A stretch of DNA of 64,000 nt from Isoetes taiwanensis (GCA_021234155.1 JAJEKV010000018.1:14640925-14704924); one strand, 5' to 3'. Shown: positions 35,101 to 43,650, counted from the stretch's first letter. Numbers and translations: made by a program. The notes: a model not told the origin generated them from the sequence alone.

Positions 35101-36271
35101 GGATTTGCATCGTGCATTTAATTCTGTATGTTCATCATCACTTGTTCTGTAAAATCACAACCCTGCAATCAGCAAATGTGCATTTATATAAAAACATGCT
35201 TTGAAAGAAATTAATCACATCGTGATGCACCTTTGGTGGAATCTGGCCCTTCACGAGATAACCAATGTAGTCTAAGACCCTTGCAGCCGTGACAGTTGAT
35301 GCTTTTTGCTAATGAACGATGTTAAAGTCATCTCAAGTTTTCTAGAAACTGCAAACCAACCTAATCAATAACATCATTAAGCATTTCAATCCACAAGGGC
35401 ATAGACAAATAATTTATTTGACACGTGGAAGTACAAAAGTACACAATTTTTTATTCTAAGCATCCATTCCTGCAGTATAAAATTATTCATTCACCTTCTG
35501 CTTAAATTAAAAAGACCATATGCGTTCAGAAATCTAAATAGGATAAGGAAACCAGGTAAAGAAAGCAAAATGCCAAACCTGGGGCTTTTCTCTGATGCTC
35601 TGCTGCTTTGAACTGAATGGAGCAACTCCTCTGCTGCTGTAGAACAGACCATACCAGTTGCAAAAAAGACAGTATCAGAGCGTTTGCATGTAAAAAGTAT
35701 ATGGGTATTTTGTTACTGAAAGAAGAATTGTGAAGGAACTGCATGAATTTAGTCCTGTGTGCATATAAGAATCTGAAAATACAGTGCTATCTAACCATCA
35801 AACTATTCAATGTCTCTAGCCGTGAAAGCTTGAACTTGAATGTAAGGCTGCTTACCTCTGTTTCTAACTCCGAGCTTGGTAAAGGCCGGAAAGCTTGCGG
35901 CATAATTCCTAGATTGATATTTGACTGGAGTTTTAAAATGCTTTTATGCTGCACCGGATCCAGCATCTCAGAATGTAGATATTTCGACTTGTCAAATTAG
36001 CCTTTAGAACATAGAAGAAAGAATGCATCAAGGCATAAAAAAAGAAAGAATGCATCTGAAAATATACTAGCACTGATCCTTGCCTTTCTGACCGGATTCA
36101 TGCATTTTTTCATAGCCCATTGCCGGAAATCAGACCAACGCAAGAGCTTCAAGGCGAATAATGGACTGAGACCTTGGCCAACAAGCCGTCTGTGGCGCCA
36201 ACAACCCGACCCAGCATATTGGGTACCTTAGACTGAGAAGACGAGTCGGAGGAATGGAGCCGCACTTCCAT
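23082..36271 (-). CDS. Candidate small host gene with tiny exons, split by element C in an intron
   Basis: I do not recognise the product. Five exon-like blocks on the minus strand are open, have AG...GT borders and all break between codons (phase 0): 36271-36173, 35987-35856, 35308-35231, then across element C 24463-24416, and 23138-23082 ending in a stop. The third and fourth blocks occur twice (again at 23927-23850 and 23514-23467) because of a 949-bp tandem duplication. One pass gives 137 codons; using both repeats gives 179. The first three blocks look most protein-like. The acceptors of the last two are weak, and an alternative last exon after GATTGCAG near 23790 is possible. It could be a captured gene fragment instead. 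Unit 2 carries the same blocks. Confidence 0.4.
23467..23514 (-). other. Candidate exon 4, second copy
   Basis: Same 48 bases and GTAAGA donor as 24416-24463. Its match in unit 2 (47594-47643) has two extra bases that break the frame. Confidence 0.35.
23850..23927 (-). other. Candidate exon 3, second copy from the 949-bp duplication
   Basis: Same 78 bases and splice borders as 35231-35308, so splicing could include the block twice in frame. Confidence 0.42.
24416..24463 (-). other. Candidate exon 4, copy next to element C
   Basis: 16 codons (NAELSGTVTKELLRTV) before a strong GTAAGA donor. The acceptor would be the second AG of CAGAG, which is not ideal. It lies 50 bp left of element C. Confidence 0.35.
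24508..24512 (+). repeat. Target-site duplication of element C, left (AATGG)
   Basis: AATGG directly before TGTTGCC. The same five bases follow the element at 34940-34944, and uninterrupted sequence (GGAATGGAAAAGG) exists at about 23556 as the empty site. Confidence 0.95.
24747..24799 (+). promoter_or_regulatory. GTTTGGAAG direct repeats in U3
   Basis: Three copies of the 9-mer (A)GTTTGGAAG within about 50 bp, upstream of the TATA-like box. The same motif recurs in the LTRs of A (about 7185-7242) and E (about 43880-43905), so it is conserved across subfamilies and may be a promoter element. Function is inferred. Confidence 0.5.
25040..25046 (+). promoter_or_regulatory. TATA-like box of the C 5' LTR
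   Basis: TATAAAT about 527 bp into the LTR. It is also present at 28785, 49173 and 52911 in the other C LTRs and, as TATAAAT, at 44104 in the E LTR. Confidence 0.5.
26506..26525 (+). promoter_or_regulatory. Primer-binding site of C, tRNA-Gln type
   Basis: TGGAGGTCCTACCGAGA, three bases after the LTR, with one mismatch to the family A site. Confidence 0.75.
26544..27821 (+). pseudogene. gag: gag of element C with an internal stop
   Basis: The ATG at 26544 (MAPKQNFQ) opens Gag; capsid motifs include AWLTYEKLMGTTSWDEL. A spacer with KEKKKSKEEEA precedes three tandem CCHC knuckles: C-IH-C-NRNT-H-PSEI-C, C-SK-C-NRKG-H-FGK and C-SF-C-KEVG-H-TDVR-C. A TAA at 27546-27548 sits inside the second knuckle, where E has GAA. 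The frame stays open after it to a TGA at 27819-27821, in 3' untranslated sequence. Both 24-kb copies carry this stop, so it predates the duplication and is not a random reading error. Confidence 0.88.
27822..28257 (+). other. 3' untranslated region of C
   Basis: Corresponds to the second 150-bp repeat and the pyrimidine-rich tail of the A 3' region (6440-6948), joined directly to gag. The join is a simple deletion: it keeps a CATGACAGG segment that lies within the 3' region in A. Confidence 0.75.
30126..30132 (+). repeat. LINE target-site duplication, left (CTTTGGA)
   Basis: CTTTGGA at 30126-30132 and again at 34819-34825. The uninterrupted 5' LTR has a single copy (TATCTTTGGAATTTT). Confidence 0.85.
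30133..30163 (-). repeat. LINE 3' tail: poly(A) with (TA) repeat
   Basis: On + this reads TA repeats followed by a T-run and AAAG, i.e. an A-rich tail ending in TA repeats on the LINE strand. Confidence 0.8.
30331..30766 (-). pseudogene. Small ORF downstream of LINE ORF2, frameshifted in this copy
   Basis: In unit 2 this is one open frame of 142 codons (54457-54885). Here a 7-base difference near 30570-30585 splits it. The product begins MNCKPNFPDLSNF, is rich in aromatic residues and ends acidic (DEEETDSDFDF). No domain is recognised. It starts about 115 bp after the ORF2 stop on the same strand. It may be a captured host segment or a lineage-specific third ORF. Confidence 0.55.
30879..31352 (-). 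pseudogene. C-terminal part of LINE ORF2: zinc-finger domain (zf-RVT)
   Basis: 157 open codons, one base out of frame with the main ORF2. They contain the zf-RVT pattern of plant LINE proteins: VQVFIWRTIHNALPS, then CKLCGDRSETINHMFDCP with Cys-Cys-His-Cys ligands, then WIIWKHRNRINY. It stops at 30879-30881. It binds nucleic acid in related proteins. The frameshift near 31340 may be real or a reading error. Confidence 0.82.
31333..34560 (-). CDS. LINE ORF2: AP endonuclease and reverse transcriptase
   Basis: The ATG at 34560 opens 1075 codons. The endonuclease occupies residues about 1-235: N7 (ISWNVRG), E36 (MIQEHH), D140 (LGIDLNN) and H229. The usual SDH motif reads SYH here (Tyr228), while unit 2 has SDHFPQ and GGDLNN, so this copy's endonuclease is probably dead. 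RT: LIPKVKNPSKINDWRPISL (513-531), motif A D597 (LKLDFRRAYD), RQGCPLAPYL (655-664) and the catalytic YADD at 698-701. Four residues before YADD present in unit 2 are missing. This enzyme nicks target DNA and copies LINE RNA into it. The zinc-finger end is out of frame. Confidence 0.92.
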   Translation of the reverse strand: MKIISWNVRGIKGPIKRRRFIALARNYKADLLMIQEHHLPQFEASNLGGWIHKGAGSAYTTADGTKGGLAMFWTTLNVVSSYCSPLNRWHSISIDMHGQLLGIINVYAPTEPSERAPIWEEIKHWMAIQNNTKDWILGIDLNNTPHWDLKLGNKINMSRVERTEWDNLLHDTNLLYIPSANAKYTWSNKREGAGRTYCTLDRFYVTNPNVPSLDNCIVTGDEGNILSYHFPQILDFPDTHRTSKPTNSPFKFNCSLLGNSSFTSEFRSFYLTQHAVGSHQSMREFSNKLKACKNWIKEWGKARQRKCIEEKNNLLKKMKGIRQKLEITPLCANLHKQEVQLENSIKAIEEKEAKGMALRAKICQYNKMDLGSSKYFFRVAKNKLINNAITVLEKENGEKIEDERNIKTEFLEQYKNMFKDTQHSAQEEENMSRFFNSIPETTPMEEDLDGYPNEKEVLQVLKDMEKGKSPGPDGFPPEFFLAFWVIMKEDFMEFIKGAWDAASLYPAFNSSLITLIPKVKNPSKINDWRPISLTNTTYKIIAKVLACRILMHLHKSVSSCQSGFLSGRFILDNYIAASEAIHWNRLSRQNCMLLKLDFRRAYDTITWPFLKKAMSHIGIHHTLIDKIMALNNLASSSLVINGSPSNFFPIRKGVRQGCPLAPYLFLCVAEMLTRVVQGLQMQGLIQGIQMPQLTIMQYADDTFILLKANQNSFNALLDSIQFFASVSGVHLNLNKCSILWECPSDNIDTKGIKVNPANQAITLLGLPLAINLPNKEVWRPIVNRIRKKLLSLSPTLSFAGRVLIANVVLASTHVYFSSALIANKETYNDIKKCLRKYIWKGMHFVRWEEITHSKKEGGLGLKILQKHSQALGAKYVWKAINGWNSPAMEFIRYWLQISRPFGMKKYAHHIPDSIYYQFKCAPNTSPLMRKIFEAWNLVAEGFDHKEISFDSANFSLFWSPIFARENEVCWALKHPQIWKKWKEAGITQLQHLWDGDKWHNWEYIKQVINGKKIDKMIFDTIMNVASSQSECTTPKNPDWHIMNSDHYKVALGYKVLAPNNQMACTKQTPHEHIEK
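34598..34813 (-). pseudogene. C-terminal remnant of LINE ORF1
   Basis: 71 codons in frame from the insertion end, ending in a basic stretch (NRKSRKQRKIYQK) and a stop 38 bp before the ORF2 start. Position, basic tail and spacing fit the end of plant L1 ORF1, the RNA-binding protein; the rest was lost by 5' truncation. No domain proves it. Confidence 0.5.
34940..35490 (+). repeat. 949-bp duplication, second copy, right part
   Basis: Matches 23559-24109, starting with the AATGG target duplication, then runs into unique sequence (CACCTTCTGC) at about 35491. Confidence 0.92.
35231..35308 (-). other. Candidate exon 3, copy upstream of element C
   Basis: 26 codons (TAARVLDYIGYLVKGQIPPK at the end), acceptor CATTAG and donor GTGCAT. 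Its twin is at 23850-23927. Unit 2 has matching blocks at 47981-48058 and, damaged, 59329-59405. Confidence 0.45.
35856..35987 (-). other. Candidate exon 2 of the host gene
   Basis: 44 codons, beginning SKYLHSEMLDPVQHK and ending SSELETE directly before GTAAGC, a strong donor. An acceptor AG (TTTGACAAG) precedes it. Identical at 59951-60082. This is the best-supported block. Confidence 0.5.
36173..36271 (-). other. Candidate exon 1 (start codon) of the host gene
   Basis: ATG at 36271, 33 codons beginning MEVRLHSSDSSSQSK, ending GCCAAG before a GT donor (GTCTCA). The identical block is at 60268-60366 in unit 2. A foldback cluster lies 190-300 bp upstream. Confidence 0.4.
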
Positions 36272-36458
36272 AGCCCAAATGAGGCAAAAAATTGAAAGAT
36301 TTAATTATTAATTAACATTCCCTTTTAATTAATTTAAAACCCAAACATGCATATATTAATTGTTGGCGTCTAAAGAAATTGAAAAGCTTTGCCTCCTGTG
36401 CCACCTCATCAGTTGGCATTAATTATTACATTTAATATGGGCGATTAAATCTAAGCCA

Positions 36459-36568
36459 TTGATCTAGCACATTCTAGGGCCTAGATCAAAAGCCCCAAAT
36501 AAAGGGGTCATTTGAAGTGGCTTATTTGGGGGCTTAACGTCGGCCGTCCAGATCTGAGATGAACGGCC
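36459..36568. repeat. Cluster of three inverted repeats
   Basis: TTGATCTAG/CTAGATCAA (36459-36489), GCCCCAAATAA/TTATTTGGGGGC (36492-36533) and GGCCGT/ACGGCC (36542-36568). It looks like a small foldback or MITE-like segment upstream of candidate exon 1. Confidence 0.55.
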
Positions 36569-36609
36569 AGGATCAAAATCTCTATGGAGAAAAGTTATTG
36601 TATATATAT

Positions 36610-36635
36610 TATGATATGATATGATACGATATGAG
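36610..36635. repeat. Short (ATGAT)n-like repeat
   Basis: ATGATATGATATGATACGATATGA: four imperfect 5-base steps after a TA run. Confidence 0.8.
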
Positions 36636-37144
36636 GGTGGTTACATGGGGGGTGTTACATATCCATATTGATCTTGGCCGTCCATTTCTTAAGGTAGCAG
36701 TGTGTCATGATCTGGATGTGGCATGCACAACATGTCTTGACCGTTGGATCAAAAGGGAAGGATAAATTCTAGCCCTTGATTTTTATAAGGAAGATGCCAA
36801 GAAGGTCCCTCAAAAGTGCTTTTTGGTGCAGCCAATCTCAGCCATTGGATCAAAAGGGGAAGGTGAAATCTTGGCCATTAAGTATTTTATTTGATTGCAT
36901 TTTTTTATTAAAGGAAGTGAGGTGGCACCCTTATTTAATAAAACAAGGTGCTGCGCACGGAGGGTTGCCCTCCGTGGCCGGAGGTTGAGGTGGCTTAAAT
37001 CATACTTGAAAGTTATGTTTTTATAATCAATCGAAATTGCCATTTTAGAACATTGTCATTTTGTGAAGATGATGGTACCCATTTGCATCACTAACTCCTC
37101 CTTAGATCAAAGTCAAAGTCAACATTTAATTTGTAGAAGGTAAG

Positions 37145-37175
37145 CGCTATGAGGATTCTTGGAATCCTCATAGCG
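37145..37175. repeat. Perfect hairpin, 14-bp stem and 3-base loop
   Basis: CGCTATGAGGATTC, loop TTG, GAATCCTCATAGCG. In unit 2 (near 61238-61269) the outer bases differ (GCTTATGAGG), leaving a shorter stem. No run of T follows. Function unknown. Confidence 0.75.
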
Positions 37176-39215
37176 TAACTTTAAGAAATTATGAAGAATC
37201 TATAAGAATCTTCCTATATACATAGAACCATAGAGAGTAAGGACATTGCAAATGTGTTTTGTCACTTCAACCTAGCAACAAATACTGGCATCAAAGAAAC
37301 TAAAACGAAAATGAATGCAAGAGCCAATAACCAAAACATAGAAGACTGTCAACTCAATTTGACTCTCATGCAACCAAGTCTTGATTGCCACTTTGGTTGC
37401 GGTTGCATTTGGGCTAGAACGAAAAACAATGGCATATCCATGTTGTATGCAAACAACTCTCCCATATGCAAAATGACACTTGCCCATGGCTAAGTTGTAA
37501 GCGTAACGAAAAGCTCCTAGTGAATGGAAACTCTCAAGGTAGGCAATGCCATCATGAGATGGAAGAGATTTTCTAACCTTGGCAACAATCAAAGGATTTA
37601 GGAGTGATAATGAAGGAGGCAAAGCATGCCCACTCCCATGCATCGCCTCTGCATTGATATGATCCTAGATAGTATCAGGCTCACTACCGTGCACCTAGCA
37701 ACGAATCCAACATTCTAATCTTAAGCTTACATCTTGAATGATGCTCTTCTTCTGTTCTATAAGGAACAGAAGAAAGTAAATTAAATAAGCTTTGGCATAC
37801 CGGATGATCTAAACTGCGCTCCATATGGGGAATCATTCCTAGATACTATGTCTTGTGTTTTATGCAAGTACATAAGCATGAAAGATACGGATCAATGCAA
37901 ATAGGAGAAACATAACCAGCTCTATGTGATATGTTATTCTCTCAAAATGAAGTCCGTCATAGTAGTGCCGAAATGATAAGTGCTGAAAGGAGATGCAGCT
38001 CCTAGAACATCACTCAATGAATAAGGAAATATAGAAGGCATAGATTTGCTTAAATGAAATGTGATCTTAAGTTTTAGCCACAAGTGATGAAATCCATCAA
38101 TGGATGGTCTGGCAATGTGACGTTTGATTGAACAAACTAAAAGCATAGGACAAAATTAAAAAATAGTTGAACGCAACCATATTATCTTCCCAACAACTCA
38201 TGATAGAGGAACGAAAGGCATCGAAATTTGGCACACGAAACAAAAAAACTCAAAAGCATAGAGATTTGATTTGTTTGAAACCAAATGTTCGTAAAGTCTC
38301 AATTCTTCTAAGATATTGTAATAGTAGAAGCCCTGATCAAATGCTAGTCTATATAGGCTTGCCAGCAAAAGTCAATTGGACATATAAGTGGCATTACAAA
38401 TGTAATAATCCTTGGACACAACTAGCAGTTTGCTACTTGCAAAGCTAGCAAGAAGGAAAGATCTTGAAAAAATCATATGAAATTATCATGAGTATAATTG
38501 CTATATTCTTGATGCATATGCTGGACTGGCTGCATAACAACAATTGATAAAGCAAGCAAATGAATGTAGCTTCTAAGTTCTAGACTAGACTATCTATTGC
38601 AACAAGGCCAATAAATTCTAGAAAGACGGTACAATTTGCAAGCAATCTGGACTGGAAAGGAAGGCCATAATGACAACTCTTTAACATATGGAAAACCTAA
38701 GGCATCTAGCTTTCACATTGTGCCGGATGAATTAAGAGAGCATAAGGGCAATATAATACATAGAGAGGCATCTAAAACTAACAAAGACATAAATATATGA
38801 GAGAAAGGAACATAAACTACTAAAAGAATTCTATAGCATATATTAATTCCTATCTTTTCATAGCCTTGAGAATGAAGGAGCATCTAGAGGAAGTTGAACA
38901 TGGTGATAATGAAAAGGATTTAAAAGAGAATACATCTGCAACAATTTTGTGGCCACAAAGGGTTCAATATGCCAGCAATTTGATAAGCAAATGCATTGGG
39001 AATGCAATTGAAAAAAAAAAAAATCGTCAAAATAATGGAAACTGGGAAGATCAAGATGTGAAAAAAAAAACAACTGGAAACTCCTGCAATTGTCTCATAG
39101 AGCAATGATTTTATGAAACATGACAGAAAAGATACTTATACCAGCAAAAGCACATATTGAGTAGGTAAGAGTTGATGTACTGTATACCGATGAGTTGCTT
39201 GTAAAACTCTATTAA

Positions 39216-39251
39216 TTTTAGATGACGAACTGGTTTTAGATGACGAACTCG
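39216..39251. repeat. 18-bp direct repeat, two units
   Basis: TTTTAGATGACGAACTGG followed by TTTTAGATGACGAACTCG. Same in unit 2 at about 63305-63340. Confidence 0.85.
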
Positions 39252-39350
39252 TTGCTCGGAGTCACCCCCCGTGTGAATATGCACCCAAACCAAAGGGGGT
39301 TTAAGGGGGATTTTAATTTAAATGTGTTGGACCCAATAGTTGTGTTAATT

Positions 39351-39410
39351 AATGTCAATGGTAGTTATGTGTTGGTTATTAATGTAAATGGTTGTTATGT
39401 GTTGGTTGTT
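39351..39410 (+). repeat. 30-bp tandem repeat, two units
   Basis: Units at 39351-39380 and 39381-39410, both ending TTATGTGTTGGTT(A/G)TT, near the left end of F. Confidence 0.85.
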
Positions 39411-39419
39411 ATGTGTAAA

Positions 39420-40195
39420 ACACAAGTAGGTGCAAATAATGCAATTCCAACTTTACCCATAAAAGAACCTGAACAACCTGTGGATGTTAAACTTGCAAAG
39501 GTTAAGGATGAATTGATTGAGAGTTTAACTAAGCAAATGACTGAATTACAATTAAATTGGATAAAAGGATTGGAGTCTAAACCACAAATTTCTAAAGAAA
39601 GAACAAATATGTGGTGTGTGAAATGTAAAGGGTATGGTCACCTTCCTAGTGAATGTCCAACGCCTGCTGAATTTAAGCCTCCTTGTCGAAATTGTGGGAA
39701 AACAAATCATAGAACAGACCAATGTTTTCAATTACGTCAAGGAATGGGAGTGGGGATGATAAGACCTCAAACTCAAGCCTTAGTATCTCCCCAATATCAA
39801 GGATATCAAGTTCAACCAATGTATGATTATAGGGAGCATGTTCCTGTGTATAACACAACTCCTCAAACCAATACTGGGGTCCAAGACCACAAATGTTTAG
39901 AAGAAGACCTGTTCAATGTTATAGATGTCAAGAAATGGGGCATATTGCCTCAATGTCCAAATCCCATGAAGCCAATAGGTTACCAACCAATATGTGGAAT
40001 CTGTCAAACCCAAAGGGTTGCACGCCCAAAATTGTCCTCATAAGCTTAAAGTGATACAAAATCCTGCTTCTAAGAATAGGGGTAAAGAGGTTGCCATTGA
40101 TAGTGGGGCCATATTCATTGAAGAGCCAAGTACTCCAACTTATGTTGTAGAAACTCGTAATGCAAGGGAGTTGAGAAGGAGAGAAAGGAATTCAT
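39420..40195 (+). pseudogene. gag: gag C-terminal part of F (zinc knuckles)
   Basis: A coiled, charged segment (ESLTKQMTELQLNWIKGL) precedes two perfect CCHC knuckles, C-VK-C-KGYG-H-LPSE-C (from 39615) and C-RN-C-GKTN-H-RTDQ-C. Two more knuckle-like units (CYRCQEMGHIA and a CGIC.....H....C segment) lie in shifted frames at about 39920-40045. The capsid part is missing. Unit 2 repeats it until the window ends. Confidence 0.75.
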
Positions 40196-41263
40196 GTGAA
40201 GGAGAGAGAACAACAAGGGGTTAATAATGAAAGTTTAGTTCATAATGATGATAACGAGTTGCGAAATTTGTTTGAGGAACAATTGTCAGATGACGAGGTG
40301 GATATGAAGGATTCACAAGAGATGTTTGAAGAAATCGAAGAGTTGCCTCAACCTAGAGCGGTAAGAGAAATTATAAATGAGATACAACCACCTAAAAGCA
40401 AGGATAAAGGTGTTCATAAAAAGTATAAGAGAGTTATGAATTTGAAAAATGAGTCACCCTATGATATTTTAAAAGATATGGAAAATAAACAACCCTCACT
40501 CACCTTTAAACAATTACTACAAATTGCCCCTAGTTGTCGTAAGATATTAATGTCTGCTTTAAAGAGTCATAGGGAGGTAATTGTAAATTCTGCATGGCCC
40601 ATAATAGCCGACATGAGTTCCCCATGCCTAGATGTTGAAATAAATGGAACCTTAATAAGGAATTGCACAATAGATGGAGGGTCTGGCGTGAACATCATGC
40701 CTGAATCTATATGGAAAAAATTAGAATTGCCTAAGCCTGCACCAGTGCATTTTGTGGTTAGAATGGCTGATCAAAGGAGGGTACAACCATTGGGATTGAT
40801 TACGGGAATAAAAATATTAATTGCTGGTGTAACTTTCTTTGTGGACTATGTTATATTGAGAATGGCATGTGGAGGGTTTACTTATCCATTGTTACTAGGT
40901 AGGCCATGGTTGATGCAAGCTTCAGCTAAACATGATTGGTCTATGGGTTACTTGCATATTGGGGATGGGAACAATGAGATTAAAATTAGAGTGCATATCC
41001 AATCTAGAGATAGGGATGGAAATGATAGTGATACTAGTTCCTCTATAGAGGACATCCCTCATGACGATGATGATAATGATGATGATAACGATGATGCTGA
41101 TGATTATAATGGAAATAATAAGGGAATTGAGGTTGATCAAGTGTATGTTGAGGAAATGGGTTATGAGCATTTAAACATTAGGGAAGACACTTTGCGCATT
41201 GCTTTAGAAGAATGGATGAATTGTGTAAATGCTTATACTATAAGTGTGGATGTTACTAACTAA
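40196..41263 (+). pseudogene. pol: protease region of F
   Basis: 355 open codons. FKQLLQIAPSCRKIL lies before the protease, like FTLLKIAPGYRKKLL in A2. The protease motif is CTIDGGSGVNIMP with Asp160, again D-G-G, and YPLLLGRPWLM is the second conserved strand. An acidic run (DDDDNDDDNDDAD) follows. The first codon is GTG and reflects a frameshift, not a real start. It stops at 41261-41263; the RT linker (FQDVFAWSYRDLRGI) continues out of frame at 41500. Confidence 0.8.
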
Positions 41264-41627
41264 AACCATTCCGTAAAGAAATAGAAGACGATGAACAAGA
41301 GAAATATCCTGACTACTTCTCCAAATATGAGGAAGGGGAATCCAAATTAAAGGAGACTCCTGCATATAATGCACCTAGGGTAGATCAAACAATGCTAACT
41401 TCTCCTGAGATTGTTGATTTAAATTTAGGGACTCTAGAAGAACCTAAAGTGGTCAAGCTTGGAGCCTTTGGATGAGGAGCGACACAAATACATGGATCTC
41501 TTTTTAGAATTTCAAGATGTATTTGCGTGGAGTTATCGTGACCTTAGAGGTATATCTCCAGCTTTGAGTGTATATAAGATTGTTTTGGAATCTAACGTAA
41601 GAGTGGTTAGACAAAAAACCTTATAGG

Positions 41628-42368
41628 ATGAATCCAAATTATTCAAGTGTAGTTAAGGAAGAGATTGATAAATTGTTAGAAGCTGGTTTTATAGAGCCTA
41701 TTGAAAATAGTGAATGGCTATCACCAATTGTTATAGTCCCAAAGAAGAATAAGAAACTAAGAGTGTGTGTAGACTATAGACGATTGAATGCAGTAACAGT
41801 TAAAGATGGATTCCCTGTGCCATTTATTGATAACGTGTTAGATTCAGTTGCTGGACATGAATATTACTCTTTCCTTGATGGTTTTAGTGGGTATAATCAA
41901 GTAACCATTGCTCCCGAAGACCAAGACAAGACAACATTTGTCACTGAATGGGGTTGTTACAAGTATAGGGTTATGCCCTTTGGATTATGTAATGCTCCCG
42001 CTACGTTCCAAAGAGTGGTCACTAACGCATTTAAGGATTATATAAGGCAATTTATGGAGGTGTTTCTCGATGATTTTTGTGTTTTCAGTAGGTATCAGGA
42101 CCATAAAAAGAAATTACGATTGTGCTTTAAAAAGTGTCGTGACTTTGGTATCTCTCTAAACCCGATGAAATGTATATTTGGAGTTACTCATGGTAGATTA
42201 CTAGGGAGAATTGTTTTTGGCCAAGGAATTGCTATTGATCCTGATAAAACCAAAATCATATCTGAATTAGTGCCACCAGCTAATGTGAAGCAATTGCAAG
42301 CCTTCTTAGGCCATGTTGGTTATCATCACGATTTATTAGACATTATGCAGATAAGGCCTTACCTTTGA
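41628..42368 (+). pseudogene. pol: reverse transcriptase of F
   Basis: 246 open codons: KLRVCVDYRRLN, motif A SFLDGFSGYNQ, PFGLCNAPATFQ and the catalytic FLDD at 146-149. The frame is lost at about 42330 by one base in a stretch that would read on as RHYADKALPL. Confidence 0.87.
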
Positions 42369-42834
42369 CATCACTTCTTAAGAGGAAAAATGAATATAAT
42401 TGGTCTATTGAATGTCAAAAGGCTTTTACAATATTGAAAGAAGCGTTGCTTACTGCACCTATTCTTAAGTTTCCTAGATGGTATCATGAGTTTCATGTAC
42501 ACGTAGATGCATCCGCTTATGCAATAGGAAGCATTTTGTCCCAAATGCAAGAAGATGGTTGGGACCACCCACTCTATTATGCAAGTAGGCAGTTATCTCA
42601 TGTAGAAAGAAACTACTCAACCACTTAACGGGAAGGGTTAGGCATGATCTATTCTATAATAAAGTTTCGTCACTACTTACTTGGTAAAGAATTTGTTTTC
42701 TATGTTGACCATGAAGCATTAAAGTATCTAATTTTTGAAACCTTGCAGGACGGGAAGGATCACTCGATGGTTAATCATGTTACAAGAGTTTCAATTTTGG
42801 ATTGTTGTGAAACCAGGAAGATCCCATGCACCTG
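42365..42834 (+). pseudogene. pol: RNase H of F
   Basis: Standard RT-attached RNase H with the first Asp in VHVDASAYAIGS, the third in FYVDHEALK and the last in PADHLSRL. The catalytic Glu codon is now TAA (42626-42628, NYSTT*REGLG). Another frameshift lies near 42745. It is a useful contrast with the empty RNase H of A and D. Confidence 0.82.
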
Positions 42835-43650
42835 CTGACCATTTATCCAGATTATTAGTAGATTCTAAGGATAAGGGGGTTAAAGATGATTTGCTTGATG
42901 CTGATTTATTTGCAGTTAGTGCAGTACCAGAGTGGTATTCAGATGTGGCAGAATTTCTTTCTACTAATGAATTTCCCGAAGAGATGAAACCAATTGAGCG
43001 CAAGCGACTGATTCAAAAGTGTAAGCCTTTCACTTTATTAGCAGGCACCTTATATAGAATTGGTAAGGATGATATATTGCGCAGATGCATATTCCCTCAT
43101 GAGGTGCAAAAAGTTATTAAGTCTTGTCATGATTCCCCTGTGGGAGGTCACTTTGCTGGTGACGTAACTGCTAAAAAGGTGCTAAATGCAGGTTACTGGT
43201 GGCCCACAATATTTTCTGATGTAAAAGCCCATGTGAAGCATTGTGACCCTTTGCCAACGGATAGGCCGATTTAGATTCTATGCCATTGAACCCAATAGTT
43301 CCTATAATTCCCTTTGAGAAGTGGGGCATAGATTTTGTAGGCCCCATTAATCCTCCTTCATGGCAAACTCGTTGTGAATATATATGAGTTTGCAATGATT
43401 ATGTCACTAAATGGGCGGCCAAAGCCTCGCATCATGATAATGTCAGCTGTTGTTGCAACCTTTCTATATGAGAATATTATCATTAGGTTTGGTTGTCCTT
43501 TAGAGTTAGTGAGTGATAGGGGTTCTCACTTTGTTAATGAAGTAATTACAGCCTTTAACTCGAACGATATGAAATATCTCATAGAAAAGCACCCCATACC
43601 ATCCTCAAGCTAATGGCCAGGTTGAAAGAACCAATAAAACTCTATGTAAT
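42835..43650 (+). pseudogene. pol: integrase of F, broken and cut by element E
   Basis: The zinc site (SPVGGHFAGDVTAKK ... HC) is in 42735-43274; an extra T near 43250 breaks the frame before the second Cys pair. The core Asp appears in WGIDFVGPINPP (about 43325) and the second in VSDRGSHFVNEV (about 43510). The catalytic Glu motif (GQVERTNKTL) ends at 43648, where the LTR of E begins. Confidence 0.82.

Larger units (their letters stand above)
36272..39215. other. Mostly non-coding stretch between host gene and element F
   Basis: It contains a foldback cluster (36459-36568), a pentanucleotide repeat (36610-36635), a perfect hairpin (37145-37175) and phrases such as CCGTTGGATC and GCCATTGGATC, common in plant intergenic repeats. 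An antisense 123-codon frame at 37272-37643 has no recognised domain and is broken in unit 2. Otherwise no gene is visible. Confidence 0.6.
39253..43650 (+). mobile_element. Old Ty3/Gypsy element F, internal fragment
   Basis: Decayed Gypsy of a different family, with gag knuckles, protease, RT, a normal RT-attached RNase H and integrase in the usual order. No LTR was found on the left, and element E interrupts the integrase at 43650. The left border is uncertain. Unlike A, it has no RNase H between protease and RT, and its standard RNase H keeps the first Asp (VHVDASAYAIG). Confidence 0.85.

Noticed and set aside
35579-35700. Additional exon between candidate exons 2 and 3 (TTCTACAG acceptor, GTTTGG donor)
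   Set aside because: Its length (58 bases) would put candidate exon 3 in a frame that does not look protein-like; not included in the model.
37272-37643. Minus-strand frame of 123 codons
   Set aside because: It has no domain or splice context and is broken in unit 2; kept only as part of the non-coding stretch.
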